The notes beneath the pieces are model-generated. The model was not told the origin of the DNA, did no database searches, and saw only the letters and a program-made list of their open reading frames with translations. Made by a program: the position numbers and the translations under genes. This document shows, in pieces, positions 17,154 through 24,745 of a DNA stretch of 64,000 bases. Every line of letters starts with the position of its first letter. Position 1 is the stretch's first letter. The stretch is from Leucobacter chironomi DSM 19883 (GTDB lineage Bacteria > Actinomycetota > Actinomycetes > Actinomycetales > Microbacteriaceae), in contig NZ_ATXU01000001.1 of the NCBI RefSeq assembly GCF_000421845.1, forward strand, positions 62,001-126,000. The letters run 5' to 3'.

Positions 17154-17208
17154 TCGGGGTCACTTTTGGCCGTGTCGCAGCACGACACGCGACCAAAAGT
17201 GACCCCGA
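17154..17208. repeat. Dispersed palindrome family A, second copy (imperfect)
   Basis: TCGGGGTCACTTTTGG followed by CCGTGTCG, a short loop, then CGACACG, CGACCAAAAGTGACCCCGA. It matches the element at 3388-3444 almost exactly on the left arm, with a 2-nt indel and one substitution in the right arm. It also lies between convergent genes and next to a low-complexity array. Probably a REP-like element doubling as a terminator. Confidence 0.75.
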
Positions 17209-17252
17209 TCTCAGAGGAAGCGCCGGGACGACAACGGCGCGACGGTGGCGGG

Positions 17253-17350
17253 GCGGCCAAGCGGCCGAGCAGCCGAGCGGCCGAGGGGCCGAGCCGAGCC
17301 GAGCGGCCGAGAGGCCGAGCCGAGCAGCCGAGAGGCCGAGCCGAGCCGCC
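17253..17350. repeat. GC-rich low-complexity array (GCCGAG-type)
   Basis: About 98 bp of imperfect GGCCGAGCCGAG-type units lie between hairpin 17154-17208 and the stop of the TetR gene at 17362. No credible ORF. With a degenerate palindrome at 17039-17089 and the hairpin, this accounts for the 367-bp convergent gap 16995-17361. Confidence 0.75.
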
Positions 17351-17361
17351 GCGACGCGGCG

Positions 17362-17970
17362 TCAGCGCGCGGCGAGGCCGTCGATGAGACGGGCGAAGGC
17401 GGCGAAGGCGCGATCGGCGTCGCGATGACCCGCGGCGACTCCGGTCGCGGCTTCTCGCAGCGCACCAACGAGCAGGGCGGCGACGGCGTCGGCGTCGACG
17501 GTCGCGTCGACTTCGCCCGCGGCCTGCGCGGCTTCGAGCGTTTCGCGGATCATGAGGATGCTCGCGCCGGATCCGATGCCGCGCTCGGCGCCGTCGACGA
17601 TGAGGGTGGGGCCGGAGACGTTGTAGAAGTGGCCGATGCGAGGGTCGTCGGCGAGGTCGAACATGGCGCGGGCGTGGGCGACGAGGCGGCCGCGCCAGTC
17701 GCTGGCGGCCGATACGCCGGCGCGAGTGCGCTCGACGAGGCCGTGCCCGAGGTGGGCGTAGGCGGCGCGCAGCAGTTCGTCGCGGCCGCCTGGGAAGTAG
17801 GCGTAGACCGTGCCCCGGGACACCCCGGACTCGGCCGAGACCCGCTCGATCGTGGTGTCGGCGAGGCCGGCCTGGCCGATGACGGCGAGCACGGCGTCGA
17901 CGAGCTCCTCCCGCGTGCGCTGCTGCCGTCGCTGGCGCAGCGTGGGGGGCGCGGTGGTGGCGGATCGCAT
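17362..17970 (-). CDS. TetR-family regulator (kinase/phospho-lyase locus)
   Basis: 202 aa. An Arg-rich N-terminus (TLRQRRQQRTREELVDAVLAVIG) leads into the HTH (DTTIERVSAESGVSRGTVYAYFPGGRDELL), followed by a helical effector domain. Start ATG at 17970; the longer reading upstream is antisense to the kinase gene. It is divergent from the APH-fold kinase, with a 17-bp perfect palindrome in the 111-bp gap. Autorepression and control of 18082-20402 are likely. Confidence 0.9.
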   Translation of the reverse strand: MRSATTAPPTLRQRRQQRTREELVDAVLAVIGQAGLADTTIERVSAESGVSRGTVYAYFPGGRDELLRAAYAHLGHGLVERTRAGVSAASDWRGRLVAHARAMFDLADDPRIGHFYNVSGPTLIVDGAERGIGSGASILMIRETLEAAQAAGEVDATVDADAVAALLVGALREAATGVAAGHRDADRAFAAFARLIDGLAAR

Positions 17971-18004
17971 GCCCTCAGTGTAGAAGCCGGAACCGCACTT
18001 GTGC

Positions 18005-18037
18005 ACTCCGAGTACGCTTTCTATACTCGGAGTATAG
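18005..18037. promoter_or_regulatory. TetR operator: 17-bp palindrome with adjacent half-site
   Basis: CTATACTC-G-GAGTATAG (18021-18037) is a perfect 8-1-8 dyad. ACTCCGAGTA at 18005-18014 repeats the half-site, making a second 10-bp inverted repeat with 18024-18033. Together they cover the AT-rich promoter between the divergent TetR and kinase genes, the classic layout for TetR repression. Confidence 0.75.
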
Positions 18038-18081
18038 TTTTCCGTCGGGTCGGTCCGACGGCGCCCGCCGGAAGGAACCGC

Positions 18082-19083
18082 ATGATCACCGTCGATCTCC
18101 CCGTCGCCACCGAGCTCGCCCGCGAAGCGCTCTCCGAGTACGACCTCGACCCCGGCACCGACCTCTCCCTGCTCAAGCAGCGCGAGAACTTCGTCTTCTC
18201 GCTCACCTCGGACGGCACCGACTACGTGCTGCGGGTGCACCGTCAGGGTTACCACTCCGACGACGAGCTCGGCTGCGAGCTCGACTTCGTGCGCGCACTG
18301 CACGGCGAGGGCGTCGCGGTGCCGAACTTCGTGCCCGCCCGCGACGGCCGTGGCTTCTGCGTGGTGGGTCGCGACCACGCGGCCGGGGCCCACCAGGTCG
18401 ACCTGCAGCACCTCATCCCGAACCAGGGCAACTTCGGCGATGAGCGCACCGCCGTCGCCGGCACCGCCGATCTCGACGTCGCCGACTTCGCCGAGCTGGG
18501 CCGGCTGACGGCCGAGGTGCACGACGCCACCGAGCGCTCCGGCTACCGGATGGCGGTCCCGCGCGACGACTGGGATCTCGACGGGCTCGTCGGGCCGCAG
18601 CCCGCCTGGGGCGATCCGCTGCGCATCGCGGAGCTGCAGGGCGAGGAACGCGAGGCCGTCGTCGCCGCGATCGCGCGGATCCGCGACGCGCTCGGCGCCT
18701 ACGGCACGCCCGCGCACCGCTTCGGTCCGATCCACGCCGATCTCACCCCCGAGAACGTGCTGCGCACCGACGACGGCCTGGTGCTCATCGACTTCGACGA
18801 CTTCGCCGCCGGCTGGCACCTCTTCGACCTCGCGACCGCCCTGTACTTCTTCACGCCCCACCCGCGGTACGCCGAGTACCGCGACGCGCTCTTCGCCGGC
18901 TACGAGTCGGTGCGCCCGCTCGACGCCGCGGACTTCGCGGTGTTCCCGGCGATCCTGCTCGCCCGCGGCCTCACCTACCTGGGCTGGGCGGCGGACCGCC
19001 GCGGCGAGCCCACCGCCGAGTGGCACGCCACCACCGTGCTCCCCCACATCGTCCGCCTGTCGCGCGATCTCATCGCCGACTGA
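18082..19083 (+). CDS. APH-fold small-molecule kinase (hydroxylysine-kinase-like)
   Basis: 333 aa of the aminoglycoside phosphotransferase / RdoA fold. The N-lobe has NFVFSLTSDGTDYVLRVHRQGY with the ATP-binding lysine replaced by Arg in YVLRVHR. The C-lobe has the catalytic loop HADLTPENVL and the Mg-binding LIDFDDF. Such kinases phosphorylate hydroxyl groups of small molecules such as homoserine, choline, hydroxylysine or antibiotics. ATG at 18082 follows GGAAGGA. It lies 50 bp upstream of a class III PLP enzyme related to amino-phosphate phospho-lyases. The pair recalls the eukaryotic hydroxylysine kinase plus phosphohydroxylysine phospho-lyase step. Substrate inferred as an amino alcohol; resistance function is less likely. 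Confidence 0.8.
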   Translation: MITVDLPVATELAREALSEYDLDPGTDLSLLKQRENFVFSLTSDGTDYVLRVHRQGYHSDDELGCELDFVRALHGEGVAVPNFVPARDGRGFCVVGRDHAAGAHQVDLQHLIPNQGNFGDERTAVAGTADLDVADFAELGRLTAEVHDATERSGYRMAVPRDDWDLDGLVGPQPAWGDPLRIAELQGEEREAVVAAIARIRDALGAYGTPAHRFGPIHADLTPENVLRTDDGLVLIDFDDFAAGWHLFDLATALYFFTPHPRYAEYRDALFAGYESVRPLDAADFAVFPAILLARGLTYLGWAADRRGEPTAEWHATTVLPHIVRLSRDLIAD

Positions 19084-19133
19084 CGAGACACTCCCCACGA
19101 CCGCCCCGCAACCGCCCACCTGAGGAGCACCGC

Positions 19134-20402
19134 ATGACCTCCAACGCCGAACTGATCGAGCGCCGCAACCGCACCATCGGCCCGTACTCTCCGCTCTTCT
19201 ACTCAGAGCCCCTGCAGCTCGTGTCGGCGAAGGGCGTGTGGTTCACCGAGGCCAGCGGCGAGCGCTACCTCGACGGCTACAACAACGTGCCCCACGTCGG
19301 CCACTGCAACGACCGCGTAGTGGCAGCGCTGGCCGAGCAGGCCGCGACGCTCAACGTGCACACCCGCTACCTGAACGAGCGGGTGGTCGACTACTCCGAG
19401 CGCCTGCTCGCGACTTTCGACCCCGGCCTCGATCGGGTGTTCTTCGGCAACTCGGGATCGGAGGCCAATGAACTGGCGATCCGCATCTCGCGCCAGCTCA
19501 CGGGCAGCACGGGCATGATCGTGTCGGATTACAGCTACCACGGCACCACGATCACGCTCGCAGGTCTCACCACCGGCCTCAAGACCGCGACGCCGCTCGA
19601 CCCGAACGTGCGCCCGCTGCGGATCCCGGATCTGGATCGCGATCCGCGCCCCGAGGCGGAGGTGCTCGCCGAGACCCTCGCCGAGCTCGATGCGGCCATC
19701 GCCTCGCTGCAGGAGGCCGGCTACGGCGTCGCGGCGTGCCTCTTCGATCCGCTGTTCTCGACCGAGGGGATGCCGCGCCTGCCCGAGGGACTGGTGCAGG
19801 GCATCGTCTCCCGGGTGAAGGCCGCCGGCGGCATGGTGATCGCCGACGAGGTGCAGAGCGGCTTCGGCCGCACGGGCACCCACATGTGGGGGCACCAGTA
19901 CGCGGGCATGGCGCCCGACCTCGTGACGATGGGCAAGCCGATGGGCAACGGCCACCCGATGTCGGCGGTCGTCACGAGCGAGGCCGTGCTCGACGCCTTC
20001 GGCTCGACGAACGAGTTCTTCAACACCTTCGCGGGCAATCCGGTGTCGGCCGCGGTCGGCGAGGCCGTGCTCGTCGAGATGGCCGAGGAGGGGCTGATGG
20101 CCCGCGCCGAGACGCTGGGCGCTGCCGCGGCTGAGCGATTCCGCGTGTTCGCCGACCGGTACGACTTCGTGCGCTCGGCGAAGGGCGTGGGCATGTTCCT
20201 CGGCCTCGACTTCGCGGTCGACGGGGAGCCGGCGCCGCAGCTCGCGAAGCAGGTCGTGGAGGCGATGAAGGCCCGCAAGGTACTCATCTCGCGGATCGGC
20301 CGCGACGAGAGCGTGCTGAAGGTGCGCCCGCCGCTCGCGTTCGGCGAGGCGGAGCTTCCGATCCTGCTCGACGCCCTCGAGGAGACCCTCGCGCAGGTTT
20401 AA
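19134..20402 (+). CDS. Class III PLP enzyme (aminotransferase fold, phospho-lyase-like)
   Basis: 422 aa. The PLP-binding lysine is Lys268 in LVTMGKPMGNGHP. Also visible are NSGSEANELAIRISRQLTG and YSYHGTT, ADEVQSGFGRTG and NTFAGNPVSAA. The segment NVPHVGHC..VV.A...QAATLNVHTRYLNERVVDYSERL is typical of the ethanolamine-phosphate / 5-phosphohydroxylysine phospho-lyase branch rather than ornithine or GABA aminotransferases. Those enzymes eliminate phosphate and ammonia to give an aldehyde. Its partner would be the kinase just upstream. ATG at 19134 follows GAGGAG. True transamination cannot be excluded. Confidence 0.82.
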   Translation: MTSNAELIERRNRTIGPYSPLFYSEPLQLVSAKGVWFTEASGERYLDGYNNVPHVGHCNDRVVAALAEQAATLNVHTRYLNERVVDYSERLLATFDPGLDRVFFGNSGSEANELAIRISRQLTGSTGMIVSDYSYHGTTITLAGLTTGLKTATPLDPNVRPLRIPDLDRDPRPEAEVLAETLAELDAAIASLQEAGYGVAACLFDPLFSTEGMPRLPEGLVQGIVSRVKAAGGMVIADEVQSGFGRTGTHMWGHQYAGMAPDLVTMGKPMGNGHPMSAVVTSEAVLDAFGSTNEFFNTFAGNPVSAAVGEAVLVEMAEEGLMARAETLGAAAAERFRVFADRYDFVRSAKGVGMFLGLDFAVDGEPAPQLAKQVVEAMKARKVLISRIGRDESVLKVRPPLAFGEAELPILLDALEETLAQV

Positions 20403-20423
20403 GAGGTATCCTCTCGACAGGGT

Positions 20424-20446
20424 GTTGCATCAAGGGCGTTGCATCA
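20424..20446. repeat. Direct repeat GTTGCATCA, candidate AraC site
   Basis: Two exact 9-bp copies 14 bp apart (20424-20432, 20438-20446) lie between the phospho-lyase-like gene and the AraC start. AraC proteins bind direct repeats, so autoregulation is possible. Confidence 0.4.
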
Positions 20447-20463
20447 TGAGAAAGGTGAATGGC

Positions 20464-21426
20464 ATGCCGACTGCAGAACAGCAGAATGTCTCTCGCGCGG
20501 AGACTCGGCCGACACAGGTCGAGAGCCTCGGCGTGTTCCGCCGCATGGTGTCGACCTCGTTCGTGCCGCTCGAGATCAGTGCTGAGCACGGCGGGCCGTT
20601 CGCGGCACGGCTCTGCTCCGCCGATGCCGACGACGTGGTGTTCACCGAGGTCGTGGCGAAGCCGCACCTCGTGGAGCGCACGCCCGAGACGATCGCGAAC
20701 GGCGGCAGCGGCTACTACAAGGTGAGCCTGCTGCTCTCGGGCAGCAGCATCCTGGTGCAGGACGGCAAGGAGTTGGTGATGCGGCCGGGGGATCTCTCCG
20801 TGTACGACACCTCGCGACCGTACTCGCTGCTCTTCGGCGAGGATTTCCGCAATCTCATCATGATGTTCCCGAAGGATCGGCTCGAACTGCCGAGCACCTT
20901 CACCGAGCAGTTGACCGCGGTGTCGCTGAGCCAGGAGCACCGGGGCATCGCACCGGTGATCACGGCGTTCCTGTCGCAGTTCCCGTCGCAGCTGGCGCAT
21001 CTGTCGGATCCGGTGCGGGCGAAGCTCGCGCACACGAGCCTCGATCTCATGGGCACGCTCTTCTCGAGCATCCTCGACGCCGAGCCGGGTCAGCGCGATC
21101 CCCATCAGGTGCTGCTGCAGAAGATCTACGGCTACATCGATCAGCATCTCTCGTCGACGGATCTCTCCCCCGGCAGCATCGCGGCGGCCCACTACATCTC
21201 GACCCGCCACCTGCACTCGCTCTTCCGGCAGGCCGACACCACGGTGTCGACCTGGATCCGGGAGCGCCGGCTCGAGCGCTGCCGGGCCGACCTGCTCGAT
21301 CCCGTGCTCAGCGATCGCACCGTCTCGGCGATCGCGGCCCGCTGGGGCTTCACCGATGCCGCGCACTTCAGCCGCGTGTTCAAGGCGGCCTACGGCGTCT
21401 CGCCGAGCGACCTGCGACGCGTCTGA
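20464..21426 (+). CDS. AraC-family transcriptional regulator
   Basis: 320 aa. The N-terminal cupin-like AraC-binding domain (about 20-200) includes KVSLLLSGSSILVQDGKELVMRPGDLSVYDTSRPYSL. The C-terminal pair of helix-turn-helices reads IDQHLSSTDLSPGSIAAAHYISTRHLHSLFR and TVSAIAARWGFTDAAHFSRVFKAAYGVSPSDLRR. An in-frame ATG at 20446 is an alternative start; 20464 is preferred because AAAGG lies about 8 bases upstream. Two GTTGCATCA repeats sit just before it. Likely an activator of the flanking kinase/phospho-lyase or MoaF/importer genes. Confidence 0.88.
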   Translation: MPTAEQQNVSRAETRPTQVESLGVFRRMVSTSFVPLEISAEHGGPFAARLCSADADDVVFTEVVAKPHLVERTPETIANGGSGYYKVSLLLSGSSILVQDGKELVMRPGDLSVYDTSRPYSLLFGEDFRNLIMMFPKDRLELPSTFTEQLTAVSLSQEHRGIAPVITAFLSQFPSQLAHLSDPVRAKLAHTSLDLMGTLFSSILDAEPGQRDPHQVLLQKIYGYIDQHLSSTDLSPGSIAAAHYISTRHLHSLFRQADTTVSTWIRERRLERCRADLLDPVLSDRTVSAIAARWGFTDAAHFSRVFKAAYGVSPSDLRRV

Positions 21427-21698
21427 GGCATCCGGGAAGCGTTTCTCCGCCGGTCGATCCCCGGCGGGGAGACCCTTCGGCGCACCCGTTTTCGGGCACG
21501 CTCCGCACGTGCGAACCACCCCTCGCGCACCCGACCGAAACCGAGTCGTGATACTCGTTGACCGATAGCGCACGACCGTTGTCGCAGGCGGTGCTCGCGG
21601 GCCACGGGACCCCCCGGATTGCCTACATTGAGAATCGTATTCCGGATGTCTGCGGCCCCCGCAGTCCATTCCGACTTCATCAAAGGAGACGAAGAAGA
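21427..21698. other. Intergenic region upstream of the MoaF/importer operon
   Basis: 272 bp without a gene. It starts with an imperfect GC hairpin (about 21444-21472, TCTCCGCCGG / CCGGCGGGGAGA) that could end the AraC transcript. It then holds a 5-6-5 inverted repeat CGAGT/ACTCG (21542-21557) and an AT-richer stretch with ATTGAGAATCGTATTCCG before the CAAAGGAG ribosome site of the next gene. It probably contains the operon promoter. Confidence 0.4.
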
Positions 21699-22517
21699 AT
21701 GACCGAACCTCAGATCGCCGATTCTCGCGACGAGCGCCGCGGAGTCGACGAGTGGGCCACCTACGACGAGTTCGCAGCCGGCATCGACACGTACCGGCTG
21801 CCGGGCGTCTCCCTGGAGGGCCGCCGTCTCGCGCTCACCCTCGACGACGGCAGCTCGTTCACCGTCGACTTCGGTGCGGAGCGGGCGAGCTGGAGCGCGA
21901 GCGGGAGCATCGCCGCCGACGGCGCCGACGACCCGTACGACGCGGTGCAGGTGCGCAGCGACGTGTTCTTCCTGAACCTGCCGCTGGAGTCGCGGGATCG
22001 CGAGGCGGTCACCGTGGTCTGGTCCGAGCGCACGGGCCGGGCGATCGTCGCCCACTCGCACATCGACGCCGAGCGCGTCGAGGGCGAGCCGCAGGTGAAG
22101 CAGGACTTCTTCGCGGCCGAGGTCGACGGCATCGATGCGACGGGCGAGACGCCCGCGGAGTCGCGCGATCTGATCGGCATGCGCAACCTGTACCGCTACA
22201 GCCCCGAGCATCTGTACGAGCACGTGTACATGTCGACCGAGCGCTACGCGTGGCAGAACCTGCAGGGCGTGCAGCGCGGCCACGGCGACATGGATCTGTC
22301 GACGGTGTGGAAGCTCGACGACGGCCTCTACCTCTTCTGCTTCCGCGAGTTCCGCATCTCCGTCGCGAGCGTGTGGCTGCACGATCTGGGCTACAACCTC
22401 ATGACCACCGGCATCTTCCTCGGCATCAACGGCAGCGGCGAGTCCGAGCACTCGCGCGCCGGCGGCCACATCTATCCGCTGGGCACGGTCAAGTACCCGG
22501 ACATGCAGCCGGTCTGA
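21699..22517 (+). CDS. MoaF-like protein
   Basis: 272 aa, apparently soluble, no signal peptide or membrane segment. It has the two-part beta-barrel (lipocalin-like) layout of MoaF-domain proteins: an N-terminal half with LALTLDDGSSFTVDFG and DVFFLNLPLESRDREAVTVVWSERTGRAIV, and a C-terminal half with TVWKLDDGLYLFCFREFRISVASVWLHDLG. MoaF was named from the Klebsiella monoamine-regulated moa operon; its biochemical role is not established. It is the first gene before a branched-chain-type importer, preceded by CAAAGGAG. It may bind the imported compound or a metabolite. Confidence 0.65.
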   Translation: MTEPQIADSRDERRGVDEWATYDEFAAGIDTYRLPGVSLEGRRLALTLDDGSSFTVDFGAERASWSASGSIAADGADDPYDAVQVRSDVFFLNLPLESRDREAVTVVWSERTGRAIVAHSHIDAERVEGEPQVKQDFFAAEVDGIDATGETPAESRDLIGMRNLYRYSPEHLYEHVYMSTERYAWQNLQGVQRGHGDMDLSTVWKLDDGLYLFCFREFRISVASVWLHDLGYNLMTTGIFLGINGSGESEHSRAGGHIYPLGTVKYPDMQPV

Positions 22518-22563
22518 CCCCGAACTTCTCCATCACCCTTCACTCATCCGAGAGGACACACCA

Positions 22564-23745
22564 ATGAAATCACGCATCCTGGGTGCCGCCGCGCTGACCG
22601 CGTCGGCCGCACTCGTGCTGAGCGGCTGCGCGGGCAGCGACGGCGGCGGCGAGGGCGCGCCGATCAAGCTCGGCTCCGTCAACACCATCAGCGGCCCGGC
22701 GACCTTCCCGGAGGCCTCCGAGGCGGCCGCCGCGGTCTTCGACCAGGTCAACGCGGAAGGCGGCATCAACGGGCGCCAGATCGAGTACAAGGCCACCGAC
22801 GACAAGGCCGATCCGGCCACCGCCACCGCTTCGGCGCGCGAGCTGGTCGGCAGCGACGAAGTGGTCGCTCTCGTCGGCGGCGCCTCGCTGCTCGACTGCG
22901 AGATCAACGCGAAGTACTACGAGCAGGAGGACGTGCGCTCGATCCAGGGCATCGGCGTCGATCCCGGCTGCTTCAACTCGCCGAACATCGCGCCCGCGAA
23001 CATCGGCCCGTTCAACGACACCACTCTCACGATGCTCTACGGTTCGGAGGAGCTCGGCCTCGAGAACCTCTGCGTGCTGACCAGCGTGATCGGCTCGACC
23101 GGCCCCGCCTACCAGGCCGCAGTGGATCGCTGGAGCGAGATCACCGGCAAGGAGCCCCTGTACGTCGATGACACCGTGCCCTACGGCGGCGCCGACTACA
23201 CCCCCTACGTGGTGAAGGCCCGCGAGGCCGGCTGCGACGGCGTGGTGACGAACAACGTCGAGCCCGACGCGATCGGCATGCTGAAGGCCGCGAACCAGCA
23301 GGGCTGGGACGACGTCACCTTCCTGATGCTCACCTCGGTCTACAGCGAGAGCTTCGCGAAGGCCGTGTCGAACAGCGCCGCCGGCGTGTACGTGCCGGCC
23401 GAGTTCTTCCCCTTCACCGAGGACAGCGACGTCAACGCCGACTGGAAGGCGCTGATGGAGGAGAACGACATCACGCTCACCTCCTTCAGCCAGGGCGGCT
23501 ACCTGGCGGCGACGTTCATGGTCGAGGTGCTGAAGAGCATCGAGGGCGACATCACCCGTGAGAGCGTCAACGAGGCCCTCGCGAACATGGATCCGATCGA
23601 GAACCCGATGATCGCCTACCCCTACCAGTTCGACAAGATCGCGGCTCAGGACTTCCAGCCGGGCGGCTGGCCCGTCACCCTGAAGTCGGGCACGAACGCC
23701 TGGGAGAAGGCCGCAGACGACTGGCTGATGATCCCGGCGAAGTAA
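22564..23745 (+). CDS. ABC substrate-binding lipoprotein, LivK/HAAT type
   Basis: 393 aa. Signal MKSRILGAAALTASAALV with lipobox VLSGC (Cys22). The periplasmic-binding-protein type I fold is recognisable from IKLGSVNTISGPATFPEASEAAAAVFDQVNAEGGINGRQIEYKATDDKADP-like text at about 33-85, then LVGGASLLDCE and KAREAGCDGVVTNNVEPDA. It binds hydrophobic amino acids or other small carboxylates. It is followed by a strong hairpin and then the permease genes. Confidence 0.92.
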   Translation: MKSRILGAAALTASAALVLSGCAGSDGGGEGAPIKLGSVNTISGPATFPEASEAAAAVFDQVNAEGGINGRQIEYKATDDKADPATATASARELVGSDEVVALVGGASLLDCEINAKYYEQEDVRSIQGIGVDPGCFNSPNIAPANIGPFNDTTLTMLYGSEELGLENLCVLTSVIGSTGPAYQAAVDRWSEITGKEPLYVDDTVPYGGADYTPYVVKAREAGCDGVVTNNVEPDAIGMLKAANQQGWDDVTFLMLTSVYSESFAKAVSNSAAGVYVPAEFFPFTEDSDVNADWKALMEENDITLTSFSQGGYLAATFMVEVLKSIEGDITRESVNEALANMDPIENPMIAYPYQFDKIAAQDFQPGGWPVTLKSGTNAWEKAADDWLMIPAK

Positions 23746-23764
23746 CGGCCGCACGGCCATCGCA

Positions 23765-23802
23765 CCCGGTGCGGCTGGAGCCTTCGCTCCGGCCGCACCG
23801 GG
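23765..23802 (+). terminator. Intercistronic hairpin after the LivK-type gene
   Basis: Arms 23765-23780 and 23787-23802 pair over 16 bp with one G-U wobble around a CCTTCG tetraloop-like turn. There is no U-tract. It lies 20 bases after the binding-protein stop and probably protects its mRNA or attenuates transcription into the permease genes. Confidence 0.65.
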
Positions 23803-23869
23803 CACTCCGTTTCAGACCTCGAAGGATTCCCATGCTTCTCACTTCCCATCGCACGCCGGGGAGGCGTCC

Positions 23870-24745
23870 GTGAACGGCGGGGCCCTGCTGCAGGGCGCGC
23901 TCTCCGGCCTCGCCGCCGGCGGCGTCTACGCCGTGTTCGCGGTCACGCTCACGCTCATGTCCCGCCTCGTGCGCGTCGTCAACTTCGCGCAGGCGGCCAC
24001 GGGCATGTTCGCCGCGTTCGTGGCGGTCTGGTTCGCCAGCAAGCTCGGCCTGCCGGTCTGGCTCGCGACGATCGCCGGAATTCTCGTGGGCGCGCTGCTG
24101 TCGGCCCTCATCGGGTGGATCGCGGCCACCTGGCTCTCGGATGCGGATCTCTCGACCCGCTCCGCTATGACGGTGGGGCCGTTCCTGCTGCTGATGTCGC
24201 TCTCGTACATCATGTTCGGCAACAAGCCCCAGCCCTTCGCCCCGATCTTCAACGGCCCGGCGTTCACGATCTCCGGGGTCGTGGTGAGCTGGGTCACGGT
24301 CATCACGGTCTCGCTCGCGGTGCTGGTCGCGGTCGCTGCAGCGCTGGTGCTGCGCAAGACGACCATCGGCACCAAGCTGCGGGCCCTCTCGGACCGCCCC
24401 ACCACCGCCGAGCTCATCGGCATCTCCTCGAAGCCGCTCGCGATCGGCGTGTGGGCGGTGACGGGCGCAATCAGCGCGGTCACGATCCTCATCATCGCCC
24501 CGACCCAGTCGAACGACGCGGTGACGCTCTCGATGCTCATCATCCCGGCGGCCGCCGCGGCGCTGCTCGGCGGTTTCAAGCGGCTCGATCTCGCCGTGGT
24601 CGGCGGCCTGCTGCTCGGCCTCATCAACGGCATGGTGGCTCAGATCAACGAGCTGGCGCTGGTGCGCAACTTCGTGCCGCTCATCTTCATCGTCATCCTG
24701 CTGCTGTGGTCGCAGCGAAAGGAGGTGTGGGATGCTGCTCGCTAA
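23870..24745 (+). CDS. Branched-chain-type ABC permease, LivH-like
   Basis: 291 aa from a GTG at 23870. About eight hydrophobic segments. The LivH hallmark reads LLQGALSGLAAGGVYAVFAVTLTLMSRLVRVVNFAQAATGMF near the N-terminus, with the cytoplasmic EAA-like loop ALSDRPTTAELIGISSKPL. It pairs with the LivM domain of the next gene, which it overlaps by 14 nt. Confidence 0.92.
   Translation: MNGGALLQGALSGLAAGGVYAVFAVTLTLMSRLVRVVNFAQAATGMFAAFVAVWFASKLGLPVWLATIAGILVGALLSALIGWIAATWLSDADLSTRSAMTVGPFLLLMSLSYIMFGNKPQPFAPIFNGPAFTISGVVVSWVTVITVSLAVLVAVAAALVLRKTTIGTKLRALSDRPTTAELIGISSKPLAIGVWAVTGAISAVTILIIAPTQSNDAVTLSMLIIPAAAAALLGGFKRLDLAVVGGLLLGLINGMVAQINELALVRNFVPLIFIVILLLWSQRKEVWDAAR

Noticed and set aside
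18082-19083. Aminoglycoside resistance gene
   Set aside because: The APH fold is shared by many metabolic kinases; the adjacent phospho-lyase-type PLP enzyme and own regulator favour catabolism.
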